From Fibrobacterota bacterium (GTDB lineage Bacteria > Fibrobacterota > Chitinivibrionia > Chitinivibrionales > Chitinispirillaceae), in the NCBI GenBank assembly GCA_023436205.1, contig JAEZKC010000043.1:1-51584 (forward strand): a stretch of 51,584 bases of DNA, written 5' to 3'. Of the stretch, positions 16,330-24,815 are shown piece after piece (the stretch's first letter is position 1; each line of letters starts with the position of its first letter). The position numbers were made by a program, and so were the translations under genes. The notes below the pieces were generated by a model. The model saw nothing but the letters and a program-made list of their open reading frames with translations, ran no database searches and was not told the origin of the DNA.

Positions 16330-17260
16330 CTTAATAGAGGCAAACACGTCGTTTCTCATCTCAAGCCACTTGAGTCTGGATGGGGATTGTGTCGGATCGC
16401 AGCTTGCGTTCTACTGGTATCTCAAGAGTCTGGGAAAGCAGGTGGATATGTTCTGCGTCGACCCGGTGCCCGAGAAATTCGTTTTTCTCGAAAACTCAAA
16501 CCAGATATCTCAGAAACGTCCGGATAGAAAATTTGACGTTCTGATGATCCTTGACTGTTCCAACCCCAAACGCCTTGGATGGGAAGGTCAGGAGCAGGTC
16601 GCAGAGAAAATTGTTGATATAGATCACCACCGTGACAACACCAATTTCGGAACGCTGAACTATCTTGACACTTCAGCAGCGGCGACAGGTGAGATAATCT
16701 ACACTTTCTTTAAAGACAACAACATTGATTTTCCGGAACATGTGGCCAGCTCACTTTACTCGGCCATAATGACTGATACCGGAGGATTCAGATTCTCCAA
16801 CACCTCCAGCAAAATTTTGCGTATTTGTGCTGATCTTGCTGATAAGGGTGCAAACTGCTCCTACATCTATGAAAAAGTGTACGCATCCCACTCCCCTCGC
16901 GCTCTGATGCTTCAGTCCCGGATATGGTCCACTCTCAAGTATCATTTGCAAGGCAAGGTCTGCAGTATGGATATGCCCTTATCGTTACTTGAAGAGCTGG
17001 GAGCACAGTACAGCGACTCGGAGGGAATGGCGGACCACACCATAACCGCCACCGGAGTGGAAGTGGGAATTCTCACAAAGCACAATTCCCACGAGACCCA
17101 TTTCAGCCTGCGCTCCAAAGGCAAAATTGATGTGGGACGAGTTGCTCAGAAGGTTACGGGTGGAGGCGGGCACAGCTGCGCTGCCGGATGCACCATCAAA
17201 CTTCCCTACGAGCAGGCGATGGAGCAGATGCTCTCGATCCTTGAAAAGGAGCTCAGGTAA
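16307..17260 (+). CDS. DHH/DHHA1 phosphoesterase, NrnA-like (oligoribonuclease / pAp phosphatase)
   Basis: A 317-residue member of the DHH family, in which NrnA degrades short RNA oligomers and dephosphorylates 3'-phosphoadenosine 5'-phosphate. Metal-binding motifs are SHLSLDGDCVGS (D25, D27), ILDCSN (D83), VDIDHH (D106-H107-H108) and IMTDTGGFRFSN. The C-terminal DHHA1 domain ends in VTGGGGHSCAAGC, which contacts substrate. The start overlaps the end of rbfA, and truB begins 3 bases after its stop, so it sits in the ribosome-maturation operon as in many other bacteria. Family assignment is firm; the exact substrate is by analogy. Confidence 0.9.
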   Translation: MIWKELNSLIEANTSFLISSHLSLDGDCVGSQLAFYWYLKSLGKQVDMFCVDPVPEKFVFLENSNQISQKRPDRKFDVLMILDCSNPKRLGWEGQEQVAEKIVDIDHHRDNTNFGTLNYLDTSAAATGEIIYTFFKDNNIDFPEHVASSLYSAIMTDTGGFRFSNTSSKILRICADLADKGANCSYIYEKVYASHSPRALMLQSRIWSTLKYHLQGKVCSMDMPLSLLEELGAQYSDSEGMADHTITATGVEVGILTKHNSHETHFSLRSKGKIDVGRVAQKVTGGGGHSCAAGCTIKLPYEQAMEQMLSILEKELR

Positions 17261-17263
17261 GGG

Positions 17264-18136
17264 TTGAACGGATTTTTGTGCATTGATAAACCCCTTGGGC
17301 CCTCCTCTTTCGCGGTTACTTCCGCAGTGAGAAAAAGACTCGGTGTTAAAAAGACGGGACATGTAGGAACTCTGGATCCGCTGGCGTCAGGACTTCTGGT
17401 CGTAGCTCTTGGAGACTTTACAAAACTTATTCAGTATCTACCTGCAGAACCCAAAGGATATGAATTCACTATCCGTTTTGGAGCGCAAACGGAAACCTAC
17501 GACAGCGAAGGAAAAGTGACCGCCACCACTGAATCCTTTCCCGCTAAAGCGGAGATAGAGAAGGTTATTCCGCAGTTCACTGGCCAGCAGCATCAGGTGC
17601 CCCCAGCTTATTCTGCAGTGAAGATATCCGGAACTCCCGCATATAAACTCGCAAGAAAAGGCGAAGAGCTGACCTTAAACGCCCGCAAAGTGACCATCCA
17701 TGCGCTTGAATTAACCGGATTCAATGCCGGGGAGCACACTGCGGATTTCAATATGACCTGTTCCTCGGGAACCTACGTGCGCTCACTCGCCAATGACCTG
17801 GCCATCAGTCTCGGTTCTCTGGGCCATGTCTGCAAGTTGCGTCGTACTCGGGTGGGTGTGTTTGGCCTTGAAAATGCTGTGGATTTTGAAAATATTGACA
17901 ATGCCCGAAAGTATATTATGGCCGTTCGCGATATTTTCGACACAGATTCCATCATAAGACTTGATGACCAGCAGGTAAATCAGTTGTACTTCGGCCGAGA
18001 CATAACAGTATCCGACTGCAGGCGAAATGGTCCGCTGATTGCGCTTGATAATAAAGATAAACTCACCGCTGTGCTCTGCAAAGTAGAAGATTCCCGGTTT
18101 CATCCAGAAAAAGTTTTCATCGGTTCTGAACTATGA
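17264..18136 (+). CDS. truB: tRNA pseudouridine-55 synthase TruB
   Basis: A 290-residue enzyme that makes pseudouridine 55 in the T-loop of tRNAs. The start is a TTG preceded by AGGTAAGGG; the protein begins with the family's NGFLCIDKPLGPSSFAV. The catalytic aspartate lies in KTGHVGTLDPLASGLLVVALG, the standard motif. QHQVPPAYSAVKISGTPAYKLAR and SSGTYVRSLANDLAISLGSLGHVCKLRRTRVG are also diagnostic. A short C-terminal domain follows. Its stop overlaps the ribF start (ATGA). Confidence 0.96.
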   Translation: MNGFLCIDKPLGPSSFAVTSAVRKRLGVKKTGHVGTLDPLASGLLVVALGDFTKLIQYLPAEPKGYEFTIRFGAQTETYDSEGKVTATTESFPAKAEIEKVIPQFTGQQHQVPPAYSAVKISGTPAYKLARKGEELTLNARKVTIHALELTGFNAGEHTADFNMTCSSGTYVRSLANDLAISLGSLGHVCKLRRTRVGVFGLENAVDFENIDNARKYIMAVRDIFDTDSIIRLDDQQVNQLYFGRDITVSDCRRNGPLIALDNKDKLTAVLCKVEDSRFHPEKVFIGSEL

Positions 18137-19083
18137 AGATAATCGGATTAGAAGACTCACTTCCGGAAAATCGCCGCAGCGTAATCACCGTGGGCAATTT
18201 CGATGGAGTTCACCGAGGGCACTCACAGCTGATCAAAAGGGTGGTGGCTCTGGCTAAGGAAAAAGACCTTAACAGCGTGGTGATCACCTTTGAGCCGCAT
18301 ACTCGCAGTATAATTTATCCGGAACTGCCTCAAATGCTCCTGACCACCTTCGAAGAGAAGGCGGCACTGTTGAGTCAACTGGGTGTGGAATACATTTTAA
18401 AGGTTCCCTTCACCAGGGAATTTCAGCAGCTCAGTCCGGAGCATTTCACCGAAGAAATTATCCACAAGCGGCTGCATGCGTCCGACTGGATCATGGGCGA
18501 AGGACATTCGGTTGGAAAAGACAGGGCTGGAGGAAAGAAATTTTTACACTCGGCCGCAGGCATATACCATATTAACATATTTACCGCGGATCTTGACACA
18601 GAGAGTGAAACCGTAATTTCCTCCACACAGATCCGAAAATTGATAATTGAAGGGCGCATCGCTGATGCAGTTGCGATGCTGGGTCACCCTTACCTGATAT
18701 CGGCGGAGCGCACCACTGGTGTAAAAGTCGGTACAAAGCTGGGATTCCCGACCCTCAATTTCAAAAAGCCGTCTTCGCAGAAAGTCATTCCGCCGGCCGG
18801 AGTATATGCGGCAGAGCTGGAATTCGGGAACAGCAGGATCCATGGGGCACTTTACTTTGGAGATTGCCCCACGTATACGAACCGTGACATTCATTTTGAA
18901 TTTCACGCTTTCAATCTCGAAAACCAGGAACCGCACATTGGCGAAACAGTGCATTTATGGCTGCATCGATTCATCCGACCGGACATTGCATTCACTGAAG
19001 AATGCGCGTTGGTGGATCAGATAACACAGGATATTAACGATATCAGGAATTTTTTTTCACAGGAGACTCAGAAATGGCTTTGA
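18133..19083 (+). CDS. ribF: Bifunctional riboflavin kinase / FAD synthetase
   Basis: A 316-residue enzyme converting riboflavin to FMN and then FAD. The N-terminal nucleotidyltransferase domain has VGNFDGVHRGHSQLI (the HxGH-type site), FEPHTRSI and ISSTQIRKLIIEGRI. The C-terminal kinase domain begins near residue 190 with TTGVKVGTKLGFPTLNF and continues through PPAGVYAAELEF. The start overlaps the truB stop by 4 bases, and its 3' end overlaps rpsO by 10 bases. The truB-ribF-rpsO order is common. Confidence 0.96.
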   Translation: MKIIGLEDSLPENRRSVITVGNFDGVHRGHSQLIKRVVALAKEKDLNSVVITFEPHTRSIIYPELPQMLLTTFEEKAALLSQLGVEYILKVPFTREFQQLSPEHFTEEIIHKRLHASDWIMGEGHSVGKDRAGGKKFLHSAAGIYHINIFTADLDTESETVISSTQIRKLIIEGRIADAVAMLGHPYLISAERTTGVKVGTKLGFPTLNFKKPSSQKVIPPAGVYAAELEFGNSRIHGALYFGDCPTYTNRDIHFEFHAFNLENQEPHIGETVHLWLHRFIRPDIAFTEECALVDQITQDINDIRNFFSQETQKWL

Positions 19084-19343
19084 CCAAGGAGCGTAAGCAG
19101 GAAGTTACTAAACAGTACGGTAAAAACGAGAATGATACCGGCAACACCGATGTTCAGGTGGCTCTGCTCACAGAACGCATCAGCTATCTGACCGAACATT
19201 CAAAGAAGAATCCTAAAGACAACCATACACGTTACGGACTTCTTAAACTGGTCGGACAGCGCCGCTCACTTCTTGACTACCTCAACCGTACAGATATCGA
19301 ACGCTACAGAGAGCTGATCAAGAAACTCGGTCTGCGTAAATAA
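19074..19343 (+). CDS. rpsO: 30S ribosomal protein S15
   Basis: An 89-residue S15, the usual length, which binds the central domain of 16S rRNA early in 30S assembly. It matches the family along its length: TNTDVQVALLTERISYLTEH-like (here NTGNTDVQVALLTERI is split by one residue), HSKKNPKDNHTRYGLLKLVGQRR and LLDYLNRTDIERYRELIKKLGLRK. The ATG lies within the end of ribF. A terminator-like hairpin follows before pnp. In other bacteria S15 represses its own translation; no matching pseudoknot was identified here. Confidence 0.97.
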   Translation: MALTKERKQEVTKQYGKNENDTGNTDVQVALLTERISYLTEHSKKNPKDNHTRYGLLKLVGQRRSLLDYLNRTDIERYRELIKKLGLRK

Positions 19344-19383
19344 TTACCGGAATAAAGCGTATTTTCCGGATGCATTTGCTGTT

Positions 19384-19424
19384 AAGGGATGGCCGATACC
19401 GGATGGCCTCCCTTTGCGCTTTTT
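19384..19424 (+). terminator. Probable terminator or attenuator between rpsO and pnp
   Basis: AAGGGA-GGCC (from 19384) pairs with GGCC-TCCCTT (ending near 19414), with one mismatch and a loop of about 10 bases. GCGCTTTTTAC follows. In many bacteria rpsO and pnp are partly separated by such a structure. Confidence 0.65.
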
Positions 19425-19581
19425 ACCTAAGACACATTAACCGGAATCAGAGCGGCAGTGAAACGTTCAACAAGCCGTTTCAAAAAATCACTCAAACCGT
19501 CTCCAAGCTCCTGCATCATTTCCGCTCTACAACCCGGCCGATAATTGAAAAGTAGAAGATTACATAAATAGGAGAGAACGA

Positions 19582-21654
19582 ATGGCTACATCAACAGTCG
19601 AAACCGATATTCTCGGTTTAAAGGTTTCCATTGAAACCGGAAGAATTGCCAAACAGGCTAACGGCTCCGCTATCGTGCGGGTCGGAGATACCATGGTCCT
19701 GGCGACCGCTTGCTCAGGTTCAGAATCGGCAGATGCCGACTTTTTTCCACTATCCGTGGAGTACATCGAGAAAACGTACGCTGCCGGAAAGATTCCCGGC
19801 GGATTTATCAAACGTGAAGGCCGTCCCAGTGAAAAAGAGATCCTGGCAGCCCGTCTGGTTGACCGCCCGATAAGACCTCTTTTCCCCAAAGGTTATCGGA
19901 ATGAAGTTCAGGTTGTCTGCACAGTCATTTCAGCTGATGAAACCTATGATGCTGACACTCTGGCTATCACTGCTGCCTCAACAGCTCTTTGCCTTTCAGA
20001 CATGCCTTTTAAAGAACCTGTGGCCGGTGTACGCGTCGGCATGGTTGACGGCAAGCTCAAGGTGTTCCCCACTCTGGGTGAAACAGAGGGCGGCATGCTG
20101 GACATCGTGGTTGCCGGTACCGAAGAATCCATCATGATGGTTGAGGGTGGCGCCATGGAGCTTCCCGAAGAGACCTTCCTTGAAGCGATCCTTATGGCTC
20201 ACGAAGAGATCAAAAAATTGGTGGCTATCCAGAAGCAGCTCATGAGCACCTGCGGAAAGCAACCGGTGGAGTTCAAAGTTCCCGAGCCTAATCCTGAAAT
20301 GATAGAAGCGGTCAAAGAACTGGCTGGAACCAGACTTCACGAGGCAAGCTTCTTAGGAGTCAAATCTGAACGTTACGGCACCCTTAAAAAGATTCGCGAT
20401 GAAATCGTGGTTGCATTGGCGGAACGTTTCCCCGATTCCGAGAAGCAGATCGCTTCCATCTTTACAGATATTGAACGTCAGGATATCAGAAAAACGATTC
20501 TTGAAACCTCCAGCCGAATCGGCGGAAGAGGTTTGGACGAAATTCGTCAGATCACCTGTGAACTGGATGTACTCCCCCGCGCACACGGATCAGCACTGTT
20601 CACCCGTGGTGAAACGCAGTCACTCACTGCAACCACTCTGGGGACAAAGCTCGATCTCCAGCACATAGACAACATTCAGGGCAACTATGACAAATCATAC
20701 ATGCTGCATTACAATTTCCCACCCTACTCCGTAAACGAGGTGAAAAGGCTGGGATCGGTGAGCAGAAGAGAGATTGGACATGGTCACCTGGCAGAAAGAT
20801 CCATTGCTCCGGTACTCCCTGATGAAAAGAGTTTTCCTTACACAATAAGAGTTGTTTCTGAGATTATGGAATCCAACGGAAGCTCCTCCATGGCATCGGT
20901 GTGCTGTGCTTCACTGTCGCTAATGGCCGCGGGTGTACCTCTTAAAACCCACGTTGCGGGTGTCGCCATGGGTCTTATCAAGGAAGGTGACCAGATCGCC
21001 ATCCTCACCGATATTCTAGGTACAGAGGACCATGTCGGCGATATGGATTTCAAGGTCGCTGGAACCAGAGATGGCGTGACAGCCATACAGATGGATATCA
21101 AACTGGCCGGTCTTACAACCGATATCATGCGACAGGCACTGGAAAAAGCCAAGGTGGCCCGTTTCAAGATTCTCGACATCATGACAGACACCATTCCTGC
21201 AAGCCGCAAGGAACTTTCAGAATTTGCTCCGCGCATCAGCACCATCGTGATCGATAAAGAGAAGATCAGAGAGGTGATCGGTCCCAGCGGTAAGGTTGTG
21301 CGCGATATTCAGGAAACCACCGGCACCACCATCTTCATCGAGGATGATGGTACAATCCAGATTGCGGCCAATAACCGCGAGCAACGTGATGCGGCACTAC
21401 GCCGTATCAAGGGGATTGTGGCTGAACCTGAACTTAACGCCATCTACGATGCGACAGTCAAGACAGTGGTTGAATTCGGAGCCTTTGTGGAATTCCTGCC
21501 CGGTAAAGAGGGTCTGGTGCACATCTCTGAACTCGACAATACCAGAGTCGCAAAAGTGGAAGACGTGCTCAAGGTTGGCGACAAGCTCAAAGTCAAGCTT
21601 ATCGGTTTCGACCGCTTCGGCAAAGTCAAACTCAGCCGTAAAGCACTTCTGTAA
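19582..21654 (+). CDS. pnp: Polyribonucleotide nucleotidyltransferase (PNPase)
   Basis: A 690-residue phosphorolytic 3'-5' exoribonuclease central to mRNA decay. It starts at the ATG after AGGAGAGAACG. There are two RNase PH cores, the first with AAGKIPGGFIKREGRPSEKE and RLVDRPIRPLFPKGYRNEVQ, the second with SRREIGHGHLAERSI and GSSSMASVCCASLSLMAAGVPL. A KH domain follows (KIREVIGPSGKVVRDIQETTGT), then an S1 domain (YDATVKTVVEFGAFVEFLPGKEGLVHISEL). It ends soon after S1, without the long basic tail seen in some species. A strong terminator lies 15 bases downstream. Confidence 0.97.
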   Translation: MATSTVETDILGLKVSIETGRIAKQANGSAIVRVGDTMVLATACSGSESADADFFPLSVEYIEKTYAAGKIPGGFIKREGRPSEKEILAARLVDRPIRPLFPKGYRNEVQVVCTVISADETYDADTLAITAASTALCLSDMPFKEPVAGVRVGMVDGKLKVFPTLGETEGGMLDIVVAGTEESIMMVEGGAMELPEETFLEAILMAHEEIKKLVAIQKQLMSTCGKQPVEFKVPEPNPEMIEAVKELAGTRLHEASFLGVKSERYGTLKKIRDEIVVALAERFPDSEKQIASIFTDIERQDIRKTILETSSRIGGRGLDEIRQITCELDVLPRAHGSALFTRGETQSLTATTLGTKLDLQHIDNIQGNYDKSYMLHYNFPPYSVNEVKRLGSVSRREIGHGHLAERSIAPVLPDEKSFPYTIRVVSEIMESNGSSSMASVCCASLSLMAAGVPLKTHVAGVAMGLIKEGDQIAILTDILGTEDHVGDMDFKVAGTRDGVTAIQMDIKLAGLTTDIMRQALEKAKVARFKILDIMTDTIPASRKELSEFAPRISTIVIDKEKIREVIGPSGKVVRDIQETTGTTIFIEDDGTIQIAANNREQRDAALRRIKGIVAEPELNAIYDATVKTVVEFGAFVEFLPGKEGLVHISELDNTRVAKVEDVLKVGDKLKVKLIGFDRFGKVKLSRKALL

Positions 21655-21668
21655 TCATATTTTCCTGG

Positions 21669-21703
21669 GGCACGGGTAGTGACTATCCGTGCCTCATTTT
21701 TAT
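21669..21703 (+). terminator. Terminator after pnp, abutting the dut start codon
   Basis: GGCACGGGTAG (21669-21679) pairs with CTATCCGTGCC (21683-21693) around a TGA loop, followed by ATTTTTATT. The T tract ends one base before the dut ATG. Any transcript of dut must either read through this hairpin or start within it. Confidence 0.85.
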
Positions 21704-21704
21704 T

Positions 21705-22178
21705 ATGTCAGAATCAATTCAAATATTTGTTCAAAGACTCCCCCACGCTCAGGAACTCACTCTCCCCTGCCGGATGACTCCAGGATCAAGCGGGTGCGAT
21801 GTATGCGCAGCTGTGCAAGAAAAGCTGGTCATTTCCCCGGGAAAAAGGGCACTGGTTCCCACCGGATTATGTTTTGAAATTCCGGTAGGATATGAGATAC
21901 AGGTTCGCCCCCGCAGCGGTCTGGCTTATAAACACGGGGTTACCGTACTCAATTCCCCGGGAACCATCGATGCCGATTACAGAGGCGAAGTGAAGGTCTT
22001 ACTGGTAAATCTTGGTGAAGATCCCTTTGAGATAAACCGGGGAGATCGAATTGCTCAGCTGGTTATCGCCAAAGTCGAGCATGAATCGTTTTTCACGCCC
22101 AAAAGCACCGTGTCAGAAACAGTACGGGGAAGCGGCGGGTTCGGGCATACTGGAATTCTCACCGAGCCTGCTTCCTGA
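21705..22178 (+). CDS. dut: Deoxyuridine 5'-triphosphate nucleotidohydrolase (dUTPase)
   Basis: A 157-residue trimeric dUTPase that hydrolyses dUTP to dUMP and pyrophosphate, keeping uracil out of DNA and supplying dUMP for dTMP synthesis. All five motifs are visible: GSSGCDVCA (motif 1, with Cys where Tyr or Phe is usual), RPRSGLAYKHG (2), GTIDADYRGEVKV (3), RGDRIAQLVI (4) and the P-loop-like RGSGGFGHTG (5). The ATG immediately follows the terminator T tract and no Shine-Dalgarno is present, so initiation here is unusual. An internal start would remove part of the N-terminal strand and is less likely. Confidence 0.94.
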   Translation: MSESIQIFVQRLPHAQELTLPCRMTPGSSGCDVCAAVQEKLVISPGKRALVPTGLCFEIPVGYEIQVRPRSGLAYKHGVTVLNSPGTIDADYRGEVKVLLVNLGEDPFEINRGDRIAQLVIAKVEHESFFTPKSTVSETVRGSGGFGHTGILTEPAS

Positions 22179-22196
22179 AAGCACTGTCCCACGGTC

Positions 22197-22763
22197 ATGC
22201 TTTCATCTTTCCAGTCACATTTCAATACTGATATCTGGTTGGTTGCTCTCTTCTGCTCTTTGCTTTTTGCATTCGCATTGACCCTTGGATTTTCCCTTTC
22301 GACAAAAATCCGTGACAGAAAACTGCAACATCAATTCAAGCACGGAAAGAGTGCCGAAGAAAAGGCGGCCAAATATTTACAGAAGCACGGATACCACATA
22401 ATCGACAGGCAAGTAAGATCAGACTCAAGTTTTTTTATCGATGGAAAAGAACGGAGTTTTAAAACCTGGGCTGATTTTATCGCTGAGAAAAGTGGTCGGA
22501 AATACCTGGTAGAAGTAAAAACCGGTGATGATGCCAACCCGGTGCATGCCAACACCCGAAGACAGTTATTTGAGTACAGTACTCTTTATGATGTTAATTC
22601 GCTTATTCTGTTTGACGCAGACCGGGAGTGTCACTATTTTATCTCCTTTGATAAATCTTCTGCAGCAACGACTCCTAAACCCGTAATAAGATGGATTGCC
22701 GTGGCATTAGCGGCAGGAGTGTTGTTGGGAATTGTGATAGGAATATCGGTCCGTTCCTGTTAA
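22197..22763 (+). CDS. Membrane-anchored PD-(D/E)XK nuclease-like protein
   Basis: A 188-residue protein with a transmembrane helix at each end (about 12-34 and 163-185) around a domain resembling small PD-(D/E)XK nucleases of the YraN/Hjc type. The domain runs KHGKSAEEKAAKYLQKHGYHIIDRQVR (E54/E55), then WADFIAEKSGRKYLVEVKTG with candidate catalytic D93, E106 and K108, then RRQLFEYSTLYDVNSLILFDAD. Family knowledge suggests metal-dependent nucleic-acid cleavage, but attachment to the membrane on both sides is unusual. It begins 18 bases after dut and precedes the ABC-F gene. The fold assignment is by motif only; substrate is unknown. Confidence 0.65.
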   Translation: MLSSFQSHFNTDIWLVALFCSLLFAFALTLGFSLSTKIRDRKLQHQFKHGKSAEEKAAKYLQKHGYHIIDRQVRSDSSFFIDGKERSFKTWADFIAEKSGRKYLVEVKTGDDANPVHANTRRQLFEYSTLYDVNSLILFDADRECHYFISFDKSSAATTPKPVIRWIAVALAAGVLLGIVIGISVRSC

Positions 22764-22797
22764 TGCATTTTTAAAACCTGAACTGAAGCATTGTGCA

Positions 22798-24705
22798 ATG
22801 ATCAATTTTGACCATATCTCAAAACAGTACGGCGACAAGATTTTATTCGATGATGTGTCTTTTTCAATAAATGAAAAGCATCGAACTGCTCTTATTGGCT
22901 CCAACGGATCAGGTAAAACCACACTTTTGAGAGTAATACAGGGAATAGAGCAGCTTGACAAGGGGTCTGTCCTAATCCCCAGTGAGCTCACGATCGGTTA
23001 CTTGCCTCAAGAGGTGGAACTCCTTGACGAACTTACGCCTTTGGATGTGGTCCTGGAACCTTTTAAACACCTGCTTCAGTATGAAAAGACTCTTGAACTG
23101 GTTGCCAGAGACATGGAAAACGGGGTTCAGAACGCTTTCCGCCGGATGGAGGAACTGGAGAACCAGATGAATCTGCACGACGGGTTCTCCCTGCGGGCCA
23201 GAGCGGAGATGATTCTTTCAGGGCTTGGAGTTCCTGAAGAGAACTGGACCAAAACGCTTCATCACCTCTCGGGAGGTTACCGAATGAGAGCGGTTCTGGG
23301 TCGTCTGCTTCTACAGAGTCCCGATTTCCTGCTGCTTGACGAACCCACCAACCATCTTGATATGGATTCCCTGATATGGCTCGAAAAGTTTCTTTCCAGA
23401 TATAGTGGCGGCATGCTGATCGTTTCCCATGACAGAGATTTTCTCAACCGGATGACCACCCATACCGCTGATATTAAAAATCAGTCAGTAAAGATTTACA
23501 CCGGCAACTATGATGCATTTGTCAGAATAAAGGCGGAACAGGAGCTGGCTACCTTAAGCAGGGCGAAAAATCTGGAAGCGAAAATTGCCCAGACAGAACG
23601 GTTTGTGGAACGATTTAAGGCAAAAGCCACCAAAGCCACTCAAGCTCAGTCCAGAGCCAAACTGCTTGAAAATCTCAAGGCGGAAATGCCTGTACTGGAA
23701 TCTGCAGAGAAGACGATCAGCTTTACATTTAAATCAAGCGGAGATTCCGGGGCGATACCGCTGAAAGTGACCCGCTGTACGGCAGGTTACGGAGACAAAG
23801 TCGTACTTAACGATCTATCTCTTGAAATCCGTAAAGGTGAAAAGGTGGCGATAATCGGCCCTAATGGTGCCGGCAAGTCCACTCTGCTCAAGGTCATGGC
23901 AGGGTTTATCACTCCATCAGAGGGTGAGATGACTGTCGGTTACAATACAGAGGTGCGCTACTTTGGTCAGCATCAGCTGGAACAACTCGATGGAGAACGG
24001 ACATTGCATGAAACAGTCTCTGCCCAGGCTGTAAGCAGCGATAAAACCTATGCCCGAAACATTCTGGGAGCATTTCTGTTCAGCGGAGATTCAGTTGACA
24101 AGAAAGTAAAGGTGCTCTCCGGAGGAGAAAAATCGCGCCTTGTGCTGGCAACCATCCTGGCCAACCCCGGTAACACTCTGTTGCTTGACGAACCAACAAA
24201 CCACCTTGATGTCTCCTCCATCGAAATGCTTGCAGAATCGATGTCTTCATTTGCAGGCACGATTCTCTTCGTTTCTCATGATGAGTTTTTCATCTCCAAA
24301 GTGGCCACTCGCATAATTGAAGTAAGACCGGGAATGGTGCGTGATTTTCCGGGCAATCTTGCCGACTACCGTTATTATCTGGAAACACTTTTCTCCTCCG
24401 AAAAGGAAGCGGAGAAAAATGCACCATCGCAAAACCAGATATCCTCTGACAAAGAAAGCAGGATCAGGGAACGGGAACTGCGCAAAAAACTGGAACGGGA
24501 AATTGTAAAGGTGGAAAAGGATATTCAATCACAGGAAGAGGAGATTTTAAAACTGGAAAATACTCTCAATGATCCCCAAAATGCCTCCAACTACGAGCTT
24601 CTTCAGACCACTGCAGAGAAACTGACTCAGCATAAAGAACAGCTGACTGGACTCATGAGCAAGTGGGAGGAGATAAGTTTAGGGCTTGAAGAGGTCGATG
24701 TCTGA
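22798..24705 (+). CDS. ABC-F family ATPase (ribosome-associated, Uup/EttA-like)
   Basis: A 635-residue soluble protein with two ABC cassettes and no membrane domain, as in ABC-F translation factors. Cassette 1: GSNGSGKTT, LSGGYRMRAVLGRLL, LLLDEPTNHLDMDS. Linker about 240-310 is charged and helical (AKNLEAKIAQTERFVERFKAKATKATQAQSRAK), the P-site tRNA interaction motif region. Cassette 2: GPNGAGKST, LSGGEKSRLVL, LLLDEPTNHLDVSS. The C-terminal 100 residues form a coiled coil (RERELRKKLEREIVKVEKDIQSQEEEI), as in Uup-like members. Such proteins resolve stalled ribosomes or protect them from drugs; the subfamily cannot be fixed here. Confidence 0.92.
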   Translation: MINFDHISKQYGDKILFDDVSFSINEKHRTALIGSNGSGKTTLLRVIQGIEQLDKGSVLIPSELTIGYLPQEVELLDELTPLDVVLEPFKHLLQYEKTLELVARDMENGVQNAFRRMEELENQMNLHDGFSLRARAEMILSGLGVPEENWTKTLHHLSGGYRMRAVLGRLLLQSPDFLLLDEPTNHLDMDSLIWLEKFLSRYSGGMLIVSHDRDFLNRMTTHTADIKNQSVKIYTGNYDAFVRIKAEQELATLSRAKNLEAKIAQTERFVERFKAKATKATQAQSRAKLLENLKAEMPVLESAEKTISFTFKSSGDSGAIPLKVTRCTAGYGDKVVLNDLSLEIRKGEKVAIIGPNGAGKSTLLKVMAGFITPSEGEMTVGYNTEVRYFGQHQLEQLDGERTLHETVSAQAVSSDKTYARNILGAFLFSGDSVDKKVKVLSGGEKSRLVLATILANPGNTLLLDEPTNHLDVSSIEMLAESMSSFAGTILFVSHDEFFISKVATRIIEVRPGMVRDFPGNLADYRYYLETLFSSEKEAEKNAPSQNQISSDKESRIRERELRKKLEREIVKVEKDIQSQEEEILKLENTLNDPQNASNYELLQTTAEKLTQHKEQLTGLMSKWEEISLGLEEVDV

Positions 24706-24815
24706 AAAAAAACATTCTGAATAACTTCACCTGACCTGAAAATTGTATATTAGGAAGTCTCAACCGTTTGAAGACGCTTGTAATGCGTCTGGACTGCAAG
24801 CTGGAAGGATGTAAA

